A stretch of 64,000 nucleotides of DNA from Prauserella muralis (GCF_003202285.1 NZ_MASW01000007.1:987471-1051470), one strand, 5' to 3'; positions 27,320-37,095 are shown, counted from the first letter of the stretch. A program made the numbers and translations. The notes: generated by a model not told the origin, from the sequence alone.

Positions 27320-27514
27320 TCAGCGGCGTTCGGCCGGGATCTCGAACTCGGCACAGACCTGCTGCCAGATCTCCTTGGCGGGCGTGCCGGCCTCCAGTGC
27401 CTGCTCGACCGTCCGCCCGCCGAGTCCGCTCAGCACGTGGTCCTTGGCCAGGGTCTCGGCGCGCGCGGCCCCGAACTCCTCGGCCATCCGCCGTCGAAAC
27501 ACCGTGATCCGCAC
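27320..27514 (-). CDS. DUF3046 family protein
   Basis: A 64-residue hydrophilic protein. '[20 protein letters not shown]' and '[20 protein letters not shown]' are characteristic of DUF3046, a small protein encoded directly upstream of recA across actinobacteria (Rv2738c in M. tuberculosis). Its function is unknown. It lies upstream of recA on the same strand but is separated by the recA promoter and LexA box. Confidence 0.9.
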   Translation of the reverse strand: MRITVFRRRMAEEFGAARAETLAKDHVLSGLGGRTVEQALEAGTPAKEIWQQVCAEFEIPAERR

Positions 27515-27598
27515 GTCTCGAGCGTAGTCGCGGCGGGCACCTCCGCTCGGGAGGGGCGGGACGGGCGGATCCCCGCCACCCGCGCGTACCGTGGGGGC

Positions 27599-27721
27599 AT
27601 GATGCTCGCGCAGGAGCTGTCCGGGCTCGGCTCGACGGCACTGACCCTCGCGTCCATCGCCGTGGTGGGCTCGGCGCTGGTCCTACTGATCATCAACGTG
27701 CGGCGCAACCGGCGGAAGTGA
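27599..27721 (+). CDS. Predicted 40-residue single-pass membrane peptide
   Basis: The peptide starts 'MMLAQELSGLGSTALTLASI', continues as one hydrophobic helix to 'ALVLLIINV', and ends in a basic cap 'RRNRRK', an ideal inside-positive anchor. A purine-rich GGGGG lies just before the ATG. Its stop abuts the stop of the convergent Hsp70-like gene with no gap. The longer open frame upstream (from 27236) is antisense to DUF3046 and not credible. Function unknown; the chance that it is not a gene is real. Confidence 0.5.
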   Translation: MMLAQELSGLGSTALTLASIAVVGSALVLLIINVRRNRRK

Positions 27722-29656
27722 CTACTCCCCGGGCTGGACGCTCCGCTCGAAGTAGTCGGCGAGCTGCCCCGGCCCGGTGGCCTCGCCCTCGCCGCTGACG
27801 TTGACCTGGTAGACGAAGCCGGACAGTGGCCGGTCGTCGACCGTGAACACGAGCACCGACGAGTTCCGCCCCGCCGAGGCCGCGTACCTGCCCTCGAGCC
27901 CGTTGCCCTTCCAGTCGGCCTGCACCTGCTCACCGCCGCCGGTGCGGTTCAGCAGCCCGTCGGTGTACTGGTCGAGCACGTCGGACGACGTGCCGTGCAG
28001 GTAGGTGATCTGCGCACCGGCCAGCCCCGGCGCGGAGCAGGTCACCGAGACGCCGAGCTCGTCCTCGTTGGAGGCCGCGGCAGGCCCGGTGCCGGTGCCC
28101 GGCCCGCACTGGTTGTTCTCCGCGACGTCGCCCGCGAGCTGGCGCAGGCAGCCGGTGAAGCCCTGCTCGTCGGTCTGACCCGGCTCGCGGCACTCCCCCG
28201 CTGCATAGGTGGTGCCCGACGACGACGGCAGGAGCAGCACCGCCGCGCCCGCGCCGAGCAGCACCACCACGGCGATCGCGATGCCGAGCACCAGCTTCCC
28301 GCGCCTGCGCGGTCCCTTGCCGTCCTTGCTCCCGTCCGCCGCCGGGTAAGAGGGGAACTGGGCGGGGACGGCATGCGGCGCGCCGAGCGCGGGCTGGGGC
28401 CCGCTGGCCGGGTAGGCGTGCCGGTGCGGCTGCTGGGGCGGGGCGTGCCCGCCGGGCGCGGCGTAGCCGGCCTGCGGGCCCGCGTCTGGCTGGGGCGGCG
28501 CGTACGGCGCGGTGGCCGCCTGCGCCGCGAGCGGCGGGCCCGGCGAGGCAAGGCGGTTCTCGACGTTCTGGGTGCGCATGCTGATGCCGTCCGCCGCCAC
28601 GTGGTGCGCGCCGAGGGCCACCGCGGTCTCCGGCTGGTCGAGGCTCGCGGGCACCACGCCGAGCTTCTCCGACAACAGCGTGCCCACCAGCGGCAACCTG
28701 CTCGAGCCGCCCACCAGGTAGATGCCGGCGAGCCGGTCGGGACTCAGTCCCGCCGAGCGCACGGTCCTGGCCAGCAGTTCGACACTGCGCAGCAGCGCGG
28801 GCCGCACCAGCGCCTCCAGCTCGGCCCTGGTCACCAGGACGTCGGTGAACGGCTCCGGCATCGGCACCTCGGTCTGCGGCAGCCGCGACAGCGCCTCCTT
28901 GGCCGCCTTGACGTCCTCCTGCAGCGCCCGTCGCGTGCGCCGGTCGGCCGTCGACTCCGGGCGCAGCAGTCGCTGCCAGCGTTGCGGGTCGCGGTGGGAG
29001 ACCTCGCGGCCGACGTGCACCATCAGCGCCTGGTCGACGTCCAGCCCTCCGAGGTCGGGCAGGCCGTCCTCGGCGAGCACGGTGTAGCCGTTCTGGGTGG
29101 CGCCGACGACCGCGACGTCGAACGTGCCCGCCCCGAGGTCGTAGACGGCCAGCGTCTGGCCGGGGCCGAGCGCCTTGCCGGGGAAGGACGCGAAGTGCGC
29201 CGCCGCGGCCACCGGCTCGGGCACCAGCGAGATGGCGGGGCCCATGCCGGCCAGCCGGGCCGCCGAGAGCAGCACGTTGCGGCGCACGGGCCCCCACTGC
29301 GCGGGGTGGGTCAACCGGACCTCGTCGGGCTGCTCGCCGCCGAGCTGGCGGGACGTCTCCTCCAGCACCCGCCGCAGCACGGCCGCGAGTGCCTCGTTGA
29401 CCGGCACCACGTCGGTGCCGAGCAGCAGCGTCTGCTCGTCGACCCTGCGCTTGGGGTTGGGCTCGAACCGGGTGGGGTCCAGGCGCGCCCTGCGCTCGGC
29501 GTCCCTTCCGACCACGAGCGTGCCGTCCTCCTCGGCGAACACCGCCGACGGCATGGTCGCGGAGCCGTCGACCTCGACGACCCTGGGCGGGCGGCCGTGC
29601 GCGGAAAGGACGGCGACGGTGTTGGACGTGCCCAGGTCGACCGACAGAATCCGCAC
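27722..29656 (-). CDS. Hsp70-like ATPase with transmembrane segment and secreted domain
   Basis: 644 residues. Residues 1-~375 form an actin/Hsp70 ATPase ('ILSVDLGTSNTVAVLSAHGR', 'RLTHPAQWGPVRRNVLLSAA', 'LAVYDLGAGTFDVAVVGATQ', 'GIYLVGGSSRLPLVGTLLSE'). No Hsp70 substrate-binding domain follows. Instead comes a Pro/Ala/Gln-rich linker (about 376-450), one transmembrane helix (about 453-476) and a ~168-residue exterior domain with four cysteines. The product looks like an inside-out linked membrane protein and not a chaperone. The start is GTG 29656 behind GGGGAG. It is divergent from lhr. Confidence 0.85.
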   Translation of the reverse strand: MRILSVDLGTSNTVAVLSAHGRPPRVVEVDGSATMPSAVFAEEDGTLVVGRDAERRARLDPTRFEPNPKRRVDEQTLLLGTDVVPVNEALAAVLRRVLEETSRQLGGEQPDEVRLTHPAQWGPVRRNVLLSAARLAGMGPAISLVPEPVAAAAHFASFPGKALGPGQTLAVYDLGAGTFDVAVVGATQNGYTVLAEDGLPDLGGLDVDQALMVHVGREVSHRDPQRWQRLLRPESTADRRTRRALQEDVKAAKEALSRLPQTEVPMPEPFTDVLVTRAELEALVRPALLRSVELLARTVRSAGLSPDRLAGIYLVGGSSRLPLVGTLLSEKLGVVPASLDQPETAVALGAHHVAADGISMRTQNVENRLASPGPPLAAQAATAPYAPPQPDAGPQAGYAAPGGHAPPQQPHRHAYPASGPQPALGAPHAVPAQFPSYPAADGSKDGKGPRRRGKLVLGIAIAVVVLLGAGAAVLLLPSSSGTTYAAGECREPGQTDEQGFTGCLRQLAGDVAENNQCGPGTGTGPAAASNEDELGVSVTCSAPGLAGAQITYLHGTSSDVLDQYTDGLLNRTGGGEQVQADWKGNGLEGRYAASAGRNSSVLVFTVDDRPLSGFVYQVNVSGEGEATGPGQLADYFERSVQPGE

Positions 29657-29793
29657 AGCTCTCCCCTTGTCGTGTGCCGTGAAGCCCGCGGTGATGCTCC
29701 CACGACCGGGGCACGTGCGCGGACGGACCCGCCGAATCCGCTGGTCGGCGGAGCCGGCGGGGAACTGTCGGTGCCAGGGCTCATGATGGAACC

Positions 29794-32700
29794 GTGGGCG
29801 CGAACGTTCTGGACCTCTTCTCCCCCGCGACCAGGGACTGGTTCGCGGGGGCCTTCGCCGAGCCCACGCTCGCCCAGGAGGGAGCGTGGCGCGCGGCGCA
29901 CGCGGGCGAGCACGCGCTCGTGGTGGCCCCGACGGGCTCGGGCAAGACGCTGGCCGCCTTCCTCTGGGCGCTGGACCGGCTGGCCGTGTCCGATCCGCCG
30001 CAGGACCGGGGGCGGCGCTGCAGGGTGCTCTACGTCTCGCCGCTGAAGGCGCTGGCCGTGGACGTGCAGCGCAACCTGCGCGCGCCGCTCGCCGGCATCT
30101 CGCAGGCGTCGCGGAGGCTGGGGCTCGCCGTCCCGGAGATCACGGTCGGCATGCGCACCGGCGACACCACGGCCGCCGAGCGGCGCTCCTTCGCGCGCAC
30201 CCCGCCGGACGTGCTGGTGACCACACCGGAGTCGCTGTTCTTGTTGCTGACGTCGTCGGCGCGGGAGTCGCTGCGGGGTGTGGAGACGGTGATCGTCGAC
30301 GAGGTGCACGCCGTGGCAGGCGGCAAGCGCGGCGCCCATCTCGCGCTCTCGCTGGAACGCCTGGACGACCTGCTGCCGAGGCCCGCCCAGCGCATCGGGC
30401 TCTCGGCCACCGTGCGGCCCGTCGACGAGGTGAGCGCCTTCCTGACCGGCGGGCGGCCGGTGCGGGTGGTCCAGCCCGCGCTCGCCAAGACCGTCGAGGT
30501 GCGCGTGGAGGTCCCGGTCGAGGACATGGCGGAGCTGGACTCTCCGACAGGCGCGACGGAGTCCGGCGAGACACCGGACGTGCTGGACGAGATCGGCGGG
30601 CCCCCGCGCAGGCCGTCCATCTGGCCCGCCGTCGAGGAACGCGTGCTGGAGCTGGTCAGGGCACACCGCTCGACCATCGTGTTCGCCAACTCCCGCAGGC
30701 TCGCCGAGCGGCTGACCGCGCGGCTCAACGAGCTGGCCGCCGAGCGGACCGAGCTGGAGCAAGGCCGGCAGTACCCCGCCGAGGCCATCGGCGGGTCCGG
30801 GCTCACCGTCGGTGCCGACGCCGCGGTGGCGAAGGCCCACCACGGCTCGATGTCGCGCGAGCAGCGCACCCGCGTCGAGGAGGAGCTGAAGTCGGGCAGG
30901 CTGCCGTGCGTGGTGGCCACCTCCTCGCTGGAGCTGGGCATCGACATGGGTGCCGTCGACCTCGTGGTGCAGATCGAGGCGCCGCCCACCGTGGCGTCCG
31001 GGCTGCAGCGCGTTGGCCGCGCCGGGCACCACGTCGGCGCGGTGTCCACCGGCGTCATGTTCCCGAAGTTCCGGGGCGATCTCGTCTCGTGCGCGGTGGT
31101 GGCCGAGCGGATGGCCGCGGGTGCCATCGAGGCGATCCGGTATCCGCGCAACCCCCTGGACGTGCTGGCGCAGCAGATCGTCGCGATGGTGGCGCTGGAG
31201 CCGCGCACCGTCGAGGAGGTGGCGGCCACCGTGCGCCGCGCGGCGCCGTTCACCGCGCTGCCCGACGACGCGCTGCACGCGGTGCTCGACATGCTGGCGG
31301 GGCGGTATCCCAGCGAGGACTTCGGCGAGCTGCGGCCCCGCATCACGTGGGACAGGGTCACCGGCGAGCTGCGCGGGCGGCCCGGCGCGCAGCGGCTCGC
31401 CGTGACCTCGGGCGGCACGATCCCCGATCGTGGCCTGTTCACGGTGATGACGCCGGGTGAGGGCGACCGGCCCGGCTCGCGCGTGGGCGAGCTGGACGAG
31501 GAGATGGTCTACGAGTCCCGCGTCGGTGACACGATCCTGCTCGGCACGTCGTCGTGGCGGATCACCGACATCACCCACGACCGCGTGATCGTGGTGCCCG
31601 CGCCCGGGGAGCCCGCGCGCATGCCGTTCTGGAAGGGCGACGCGCCGGGACGGCCCCTGGAACTGGGCAGGGCGCTGGGGGCGTTCGTGCGCGAAGTGTC
31701 CACGGCGGACGCCGACTCGGCGCGGCTGCGGGCGATGGCCGCCGGGCTCGACCAGCGCGCGTCGGACAACCTGCTGGCCTACCTCAGCGAGCAGCGGGAG
31801 ACGACCCGCCACGTGCCGAGCGACCGCACGGTGCTGCTGGAACGGTTCCGCGACGAGCTGGGCGACTGGCGGGTGGTGGTGCACTCGCCGTTCGGAGCAC
31901 AGGTCAACGCCCCGTGGGCACTCGCGATCGCCGCGCGCCTGCGCGAGGAACGCGGGCTCGACGCGCAGGCGGCGCATTCCGACGACGGCATCGTGCTGCG
32001 CCTTCCCGAAGCACTGGACGGCGAGGGCCGGGAGATCGTGCTCACGGCCGAGGACGTGCTCGTCGATCCCGACGAGGTCGAGTCGCTGATCGTCAGCGAG
32101 GTGGGTGGCTCGGCGCTGTTCGCCGCCAGGTTCCGCGAGTGCGCGGCCAGGTCGCTGCTGCTGCCGCGTCGCGATCCGCGCAGGCGCACCCCCCTGTGGC
32201 AGCAACGCCAGCGGGCCTCGCAGCTGCTCGGCGTCGCCGCCAGGTACGAGCGCTTTCCCGTGGTGCTGGAGGCGATGCGCGAGTGCCTGCAGGACGTCTA
32301 CGACGTCGGCGGGCTGCGCGAGCTGATGGCCGACGTGCGGGCGCGGAAGGTGAAGGTCGTGGAGGTGGAGACGCCGTCGGCGTCGCCGTTCGCGCGCAGC
32401 CTGCTGTTCGGCTACGTGGGAATGTTCCTCTACGAGACCGACGCGCCGCTGGCCGAGCGAAGGGCCGCGGCGCTGTCGCTGGACTCGGCGCTGCTGGCGG
32501 AGCTGCTGGGCACCGAGGCGATCCGGGAGCTGCTCGACCCCGAGGTCGTCGCGTCGGTGGAGCGGTCACTGCAGCGGCTGGAACCCGAACGGCACGCCCG
32601 GGGCGTCGAGGACACCGCCGACCTGCTGCGGTTCCTCGGTGACCTGTCGCAGGCCGAGGCCGCCGAGCGGGGCGTGCGGCCGGAGTGGCCGGCCGAACTG

Positions 32701-34389
32701 GTGGCGGCACGCCGCGCCATCGAGGTGCGCATCGCAGGCGAGTTGCGCTACCTCGCCATCGAGGACGCGGGCCGCGTGCGCGACGCGCTGGGCGTCGCCC
32801 TGCCGATCGGGGTGCCGGAGGTGTTCACCGAGCCGGTGGCCGACCCGCTCGGCGACCTGCTGATCCGCTACGCCCGCTGCCGCGGGCCGTTCCCGGCCGC
32901 GCAGGCGGCGGCCCGGTTCGGGCTGGGCAGCGCCGTGGTCACCGGCGTGCTCGACCGGCTCACCGCCGAGGGCAGGCTCGTGCGCGGCGAGCTGCGGCCG
33001 CAGCCGCTGGAGCCGGGCGGGGTCGAGTACTGCGACGCGGGGGTGCTGCGCAGGCTGCGCCGCGCGTCGCTGGCCCGGCTGCGGGCCGAGGTGGAGCCGG
33101 TGGAGCCCGGGGCGCTGGGCCGGTTCCTGCCCGGCTGGCACGGCATCGGCGGCCGGATGCGCTCGGCTCCCACCGCCGACGACGTGCTCTCGGTGGTGGA
33201 GCAGCTGGCCGGTGCCCCGCTGCCGGCGAGCGCGCTGGAGTCGCTGATCCTGCCGAGCAGGCTGCCCGGCTACTACCCCGCCCTGCTCGACGAGCTCACC
33301 ACGGCGGGCGAGGTCACGTGGTGCGGCTGTGGCGCGCTGTCCGGAGGGGACGGGTGGGTCGCCCTGGCACCCGCCGACGTCGCGGATCTGCTGCTGCCCG
33401 ATGTGGACGAACCGGCGGGCGGCGGCCCGCTCCATGACGCCATTCTGTCGGTATTGGACGGTGGCGCGCTGTTCTTCCGCCAGCTCGTCGACCGGATCAC
33501 CCCGCTGGTGGAGGAGTCGCCGGAGGATGCCGCCGTGGTGGCGGCCCTGTGGGACCTGGTGTGGGCAGGACTGGTCAGCGGCGACACGCTGGCACCGCTG
33601 CGGGCGCAGGTGTCCGGGCGCGGGGCCGCGCACAAGCCGCGACGATCCGCGCCGCGCGGGCGTTACGCGCGGATGCGCGCGGGCAGGCCTGCGATGCCCT
33701 CGCGCACCGGGCCGCCCACGGTGGCGGGCCGCTGGGGTCTGACCCCGGCGCGGGAGGCCGACCCGACCCGGCGCACCCACGCGCGCACCGAGTCCTTTTT
33801 GGAACGTCATGGCGTGCTCACCAGGGGTGCGCTCGACACCGAGCGCGTCAGCGGCGGCTTCTCCGGGATCTACAAGGTGCTGCGCGGTATGGAGGACTCC
33901 GGTCAGGTGATCCGCGGTTACGTGGTGGAGGGCCTGGGCGCGGCCCAGTTCGCCGCACGCGGCGCGGTCGACCGGCTGCGCGCGCTCTCCGACACCGGCA
34001 CCGGCGGTCCGCGGGAGCCGCAGGGTGCGGTGGTGCTGGCGGCAGGCGACCCGGCCCAGCCCTACGGCGCCGCGCTGCCGTGGCCGTCACCGGCCGGTGA
34101 CACCGGGCACCGTCCGGCGCGCAAGGCGGGCGCGCTGACCGTGCTGGTCGACGGCGCGCCCGCGCTGTACGTGGAACGGGGCGGGCGGTCGCTGCTGTCG
34201 TTCACCGAGGACGGCGCCACGCTGCGCTCGGCGGCGCACGCCCTGTCGACGGCGGTGCGTGAGGGCTGGCTGGGCCATCTGCAGGTGCAGCGGGCCGACG
34301 GCGAGCAGGCCCTGACGTCGGAGCTGGCGGACGTGCTGCGCGAAGCGGGTTTCCGGGCCACACCCAAGGGACTGCGGCTGCGGGCGTGA
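29794..34389 (+). CDS. lhr: Large ATP-dependent helicase Lhr
   Basis: 1531 residues, the size of mycobacterial Lhr (about 1500). It is a superfamily-2 3'-5' DNA helicase: motif I 'VVAPTGSGKTLAAFLWALDR' (about residue 45), DEVH box near residue 169 ('VIVDEVHAVAGGKRGAHLAL'), 'GLSATVRP', motif IV-VI 'TSSLELGIDMGAVDLVVQIE' and 'LQRVGRAGHHVG'. A winged-helix/Lhr-core region follows, then the large Lhr C-terminal domain (about 900-1531). The start is GTG 29794. In mycobacteria Lhr belongs to the DNA-damage response; no LexA box is seen here. A 964-codon antisense frame across it is a shadow. Confidence 0.95.
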   Translation: MGANVLDLFSPATRDWFAGAFAEPTLAQEGAWRAAHAGEHALVVAPTGSGKTLAAFLWALDRLAVSDPPQDRGRRCRVLYVSPLKALAVDVQRNLRAPLAGISQASRRLGLAVPEITVGMRTGDTTAAERRSFARTPPDVLVTTPESLFLLLTSSARESLRGVETVIVDEVHAVAGGKRGAHLALSLERLDDLLPRPAQRIGLSATVRPVDEVSAFLTGGRPVRVVQPALAKTVEVRVEVPVEDMAELDSPTGATESGETPDVLDEIGGPPRRPSIWPAVEERVLELVRAHRSTIVFANSRRLAERLTARLNELAAERTELEQGRQYPAEAIGGSGLTVGADAAVAKAHHGSMSREQRTRVEEELKSGRLPCVVATSSLELGIDMGAVDLVVQIEAPPTVASGLQRVGRAGHHVGAVSTGVMFPKFRGDLVSCAVVAERMAAGAIEAIRYPRNPLDVLAQQIVAMVALEPRTVEEVAATVRRAAPFTALPDDALHAVLDMLAGRYPSEDFGELRPRITWDRVTGELRGRPGAQRLAVTSGGTIPDRGLFTVMTPGEGDRPGSRVGELDEEMVYESRVGDTILLGTSSWRITDITHDRVIVVPAPGEPARMPFWKGDAPGRPLELGRALGAFVREVSTADADSARLRAMAAGLDQRASDNLLAYLSEQRETTRHVPSDRTVLLERFRDELGDWRVVVHSPFGAQVNAPWALAIAARLREERGLDAQAAHSDDGIVLRLPEALDGEGREIVLTAEDVLVDPDEVESLIVSEVGGSALFAARFRECAARSLLLPRRDPRRRTPLWQQRQRASQLLGVAARYERFPVVLEAMRECLQDVYDVGGLRELMADVRARKVKVVEVETPSASPFARSLLFGYVGMFLYETDAPLAERRAAALSLDSALLAELLGTEAIRELLDPEVVASVERSLQRLEPERHARGVEDTADLLRFLGDLSQAEAAERGVRPEWPAELVAARRAIEVRIAGELRYLAIEDAGRVRDALGVALPIGVPEVFTEPVADPLGDLLIRYARCRGPFPAAQAAARFGLGSAVVTGVLDRLTAEGRLVRGELRPQPLEPGGVEYCDAGVLRRLRRASLARLRAEVEPVEPGALGRFLPGWHGIGGRMRSAPTADDVLSVVEQLAGAPLPASALESLILPSRLPGYYPALLDELTTAGEVTWCGCGALSGGDGWVALAPADVADLLLPDVDEPAGGGPLHDAILSVLDGGALFFRQLVDRITPLVEESPEDAAVVAALWDLVWAGLVSGDTLAPLRAQVSGRGAAHKPRRSAPRGRYARMRAGRPAMPSRTGPPTVAGRWGLTPAREADPTRRTHARTESFLERHGVLTRGALDTERVSGGFSGIYKVLRGMEDSGQVIRGYVVEGLGAAQFAARGAVDRLRALSDTGTGGPREPQGAVVLAAGDPAQPYGAALPWPSPAGDTGHRPARKAGALTVLVDGAPALYVERGGRSLLSFTEDGATLRSAAHALSTAVREGWLGHLQVQRADGEQALTSELADVLREAGFRATPKGLRLRA

Positions 34390-34521
34390 GACGGCTCCGG
34401 CCGGCACGTGCCCGTCCTGTGTCGCGCAGGGCCCTGGCCTGGGTGCACCCCGATCACCTCGCGCCGGCAGCCCTCTGAACGGGAGCTAGGCTGCACGGCG
34501 CGAGTGGAGAGGATCTCGAGA

Positions 34522-35022
34522 ATGGCCGTGCGGGAATTGCGTTACTTCGGCGACCCGGTGCTCAAGACCGCCGCCGATCCGGTGACGCGGTTCGACAAGT
34601 CGGTGCAGGCGCTGGTGCAGGACCTGCTGGACACCGTCGACGCACCCGGCAGGGCCGGGCTGGCCGCACCCCAGATCGGGGTGAGCCTGCGGGTGTTCAG
34701 CTACAACGTCAAGGGCGAGATCGGGTACGTGATCAACCCGGAGATCGTGGAGCTCTCCGAGCAGACTCACGAGATCGACGAGGGCTGCCTGTCGGTGCCG
34801 CAGCTGTGGTTTCCCACCGTCCGCGCCAAGCGGGCCGTCGTCCGCGGCGTCGACCTGCGCAACGAGCCGGTGACCGTGCAGGGCGAGGACGTCATGGCCC
34901 AGTGCCTGCAGCACGAGACCGACCACCTCGACGGCCTGCTGTATCTGGACCGGCTCACTTCCGAGCGCAGGCGTGCCGCGCTGCGCGAAGCGCGGCAGCG
35001 CGACTGGTTCTGGTCCCGGTAA
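34522..35022 (+). CDS. def: Peptide deformylase
   Basis: A 166-residue metallo-enzyme removing the N-formyl group from nascent proteins. All three signatures are present: 'GLAAPQIG' (residues 46-53), 'EGCLSVP' with metal ligand C89, and 'QHETDHLDG' with H131 and H135. The start is ATG 34522 behind GGAG; the frame is open further upstream but has no signal there. It lies 132 bp after lhr. A second def copy elsewhere is common in actinobacteria. Confidence 0.95.
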   Translation: MAVRELRYFGDPVLKTAADPVTRFDKSVQALVQDLLDTVDAPGRAGLAAPQIGVSLRVFSYNVKGEIGYVINPEIVELSEQTHEIDEGCLSVPQLWFPTVRAKRAVVRGVDLRNEPVTVQGEDVMAQCLQHETDHLDGLLYLDRLTSERRRAALREARQRDWFWSR

Positions 35023-35044
35023 CACCGCCGAACGCCCTAATCCA

Positions 35045-35065
35045 TCGGGCGATCAATACGCCCGA
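35045..35065. terminator. Short hairpin after def
   Basis: TCGGGCG (35045-35051) and CGCCCGA (35059-35065) pair over 7 bp around an AT-rich loop, 22 bp after the def stop. It is weaker than other terminators in this window and could instead be an operator of the next gene. The remaining 35066-35166 shows no other feature. Confidence 0.35.
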
Positions 35066-35166
35066 ATGCTGACGATCTGTGTCCATTACCACTCGTTCGT
35101 GACTTCGCCGTTGTCTGTTCGTAATCTGGCCGGGCTCTCGCCGCACCCACCCAGCCGAGGAACGAG

Positions 35167-35874
35167 ATGACCGGTAGACATCGCGCGAAGAAGGACTCGC
35201 CGTCCTGGAGAAAGCCCGCCATGCTGGGCGTTCTCGCGGCGAGCCTGCTCGTCGCCACTGTCTGGATCATCGGGGGAATCTGGAAGGGCGCCGACACCGA
35301 TGGCGCGGCACTCGCCGCCCACGCAGGAACGTCAACCCCGGAGCGAGTGAGGAGCGCGCCGGCCCGGCGCAGCAGCACCCCACCGCCGACAACGACCACC
35401 ACCACCCGCAACACCACGACGGAGAAGCCCACGCCCACCACGACGGTGCCGAAGACCACCAAGAAGAAGCCGGCACCGCCACCACCTCCGCCGCCACCTC
35501 CACCTCCGCCGCCGGAGTCGTGCTCCACGTCGCTGGAGGGAACGCAGCCGCACGTGGCACAGGTGGGCAACCACATCCTCACCAAGTTCGACGTGGACTC
35601 CGTGGGTGGCGTCAGCGACCGTTCCGGCAGCAGCGACCACCCGTCCGGCCTGGCACTGGACTTCATGGTCGACTCCGCCACCGGCGACGCGCTCGCCGAC
35701 TACGTGCTGGCCCACCAGTCCGAGTTCGCCGTGACGTACGTGATCTGGAGCCAGCGCTACAACGACGGCGGCGGCTGGTCGATGATGGAGGACCGGGGCA
35801 GCGCCACCGCCAACCACTACGACCACGTCCACGTGTCGTTCGAGGCCGGCGCCGACGTGTCGGTCACCTGCTGA
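35167..35874 (+). CDS. Membrane-anchored exported protein with M15/hedgehog-like domain
   Basis: 235 residues. A basic N-terminus and one hydrophobic helix (about 18-39) act as signal anchor. A Thr/Pro/Lys-rich stalk (about 60-115) ends in an uninterrupted run of 13 prolines, suited to span the cell wall. The C-terminal ~115 residues contain 'SSDHPSGLALDFMVD' (H157, D164) and 'NHYDHVHVSF' (H219), the H/D/H zinc pattern of M15 peptidases and related D,D-carboxypeptidase-like folds. It probably acts on peptidoglycan (inference). Two cysteines (C118 and the terminal C) bracket the domain and could form a disulfide. Confidence 0.75.
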   Translation: MTGRHRAKKDSPSWRKPAMLGVLAASLLVATVWIIGGIWKGADTDGAALAAHAGTSTPERVRSAPARRSSTPPPTTTTTTRNTTTEKPTPTTTVPKTTKKKPAPPPPPPPPPPPPPESCSTSLEGTQPHVAQVGNHILTKFDVDSVGGVSDRSGSSDHPSGLALDFMVDSATGDALADYVLAHQSEFAVTYVIWSQRYNDGGGWSMMEDRGSATANHYDHVHVSFEAGADVSVTC

Positions 35875-35887
35875 GCGGGCGTCCGCG

Positions 35888-36979
35888 TCACAGCTCGATG
35901 CGCAGCACCCCGGTGTCGTCGGGCGCCGGGGCCGCCCGCAGGCCCGCGCGCAGCGCCGTGCGGCGGACGCCGTCCGTTCCGGGCAGGCACACGGCGGCGA
36001 GTTCGCGGTGCCCGCGGGCGGTCGCGAGCACCGCGAGGCGCCGCAGGAGGGCGGCGCCGAGGCCGTTGCGCTGCCAGGCGTCCTCCACGAGCAGGGAGAT
36101 CTCGGCGACGTCGCCGCCCGGCTCGGGGATGACCTGCCCGAGCGCGACCACGTCGCGACCGCACGCCGCGACGACACTCGTCCCTCCCGGCGGCAGCAGC
36201 AACCGCTGCAGCCATCGGCGGGGCACCGTGTGCATGCCCGTGTGGTAACGGTGGAACAGCGTGGCCGGTGAGCACCGCCCATGCAGCGAGAGCACCGCGT
36301 CGGCGTCACCCGGCCTGCCCTCGCGCAGCACGACGCTCGCGCCATCGGCGCACGTCACGACGGCGGGTCCGGCGACGTTGGCCCGCACGGCTCCGAGCAG
36401 GCACAGCAGGGCTTCGGCCCTGGCCAGTTCCTGCCGCACGAACGGTGCCCACAGCCGCCGGGCGACCACCATGCGATCCGCGCCCGCGGCGAACACCGCA
36501 CGATGGCCGCCCTCGGTGCGGCCGGGGTTGGCCTCACCGCCGGGCACGACGGTGACCATGTCGGCGGCCAGCACGTCGCGCACGGCGTCGGCGAGCGCCG
36601 CCGGGTCGGCGATCGCACGGGTGGCGGCGGCGAGGCTTGCGGCCGAGGAGTCGACCAGTTCCCGGACGTCGGCATCCGTGACGCCGAGGCACTCACAGTC
36701 CTCGTCGCGTAGTGCGCGGACGAGCTGCGCGCGCGTCAGCCCGGTGGCGGGGCGCAGGACGATCTCGTCGAGCACTCCGCCCGGCACGGGCAGCACAGCC
36801 AGCCCCAGGATGTTGCATTCGAGGTCGGCGAGGCGGATCGCGAGCCTGGCGAGCGTTCCCGGGCGGTCGTCCATCCGGACCCGCAGCCGCCAGGTTCCGG
36901 TCGCGGACCCGGGTTCACCGCCCGGCCAGGCGGCGAGTGGTGCGGGACGCGCGGTCTCGCGAGCACGGCGAATCTCCAT
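35888..36979 (-). CDS. ACT-domain + GNAT N-acetyltransferase-like protein
   Basis: 363 residues. The N-terminal third holds an ACT-like domain ('WRLRVRMDDRPGTLARLAIR', 'LECNILGLAVLP'). A central linker region is alanine-rich. The C-terminal GNAT domain (about 215-363) has 'VVLREGRPGDADAVLSLHGR', 'VALGQVIPEPGGDVAEISLL' and the acetyl-CoA loop 'DAWQRNGLGAALLRR'. ACT domains bind amino acids, so the acyltransferase may be amino-acid-regulated. The start is ATG 36979; a longer open frame to 37549 mirrors the next gene. Substrate unknown. Confidence 0.75.
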   Translation of the reverse strand: MEIRRARETARPAPLAAWPGGEPGSATGTWRLRVRMDDRPGTLARLAIRLADLECNILGLAVLPVPGGVLDEIVLRPATGLTRAQLVRALRDEDCECLGVTDADVRELVDSSAASLAAATRAIADPAALADAVRDVLAADMVTVVPGGEANPGRTEGGHRAVFAAGADRMVVARRLWAPFVRQELARAEALLCLLGAVRANVAGPAVVTCADGASVVLREGRPGDADAVLSLHGRCSPATLFHRYHTGMHTVPRRWLQRLLLPPGGTSVVAACGRDVVALGQVIPEPGGDVAEISLLVEDAWQRNGLGAALLRRLAVLATARGHRELAAVCLPGTDGVRRTALRAGLRAAPAPDDTGVLRIEL

Positions 36980-37095
36980 GACCCCACGCTTGCGGACCGG
37001 TGTTGCTGGTCGGCGGCGCCAGTGTTTCGCGTGTGTCTCCGGAGTGGCGCCCCGCGCAACCGAGCGGAAACGTCCGCCGACGACGACAGGACGCG

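Noticed and set aside
29311..32205. 964-codon open frame antisense to hsp70/lhr
   Set aside because: It runs opposite to clear Lhr and Hsp70 motifs, has shadow-type composition (Arg/His/Gly-rich) and no domain; it is a by-product of high GC3.
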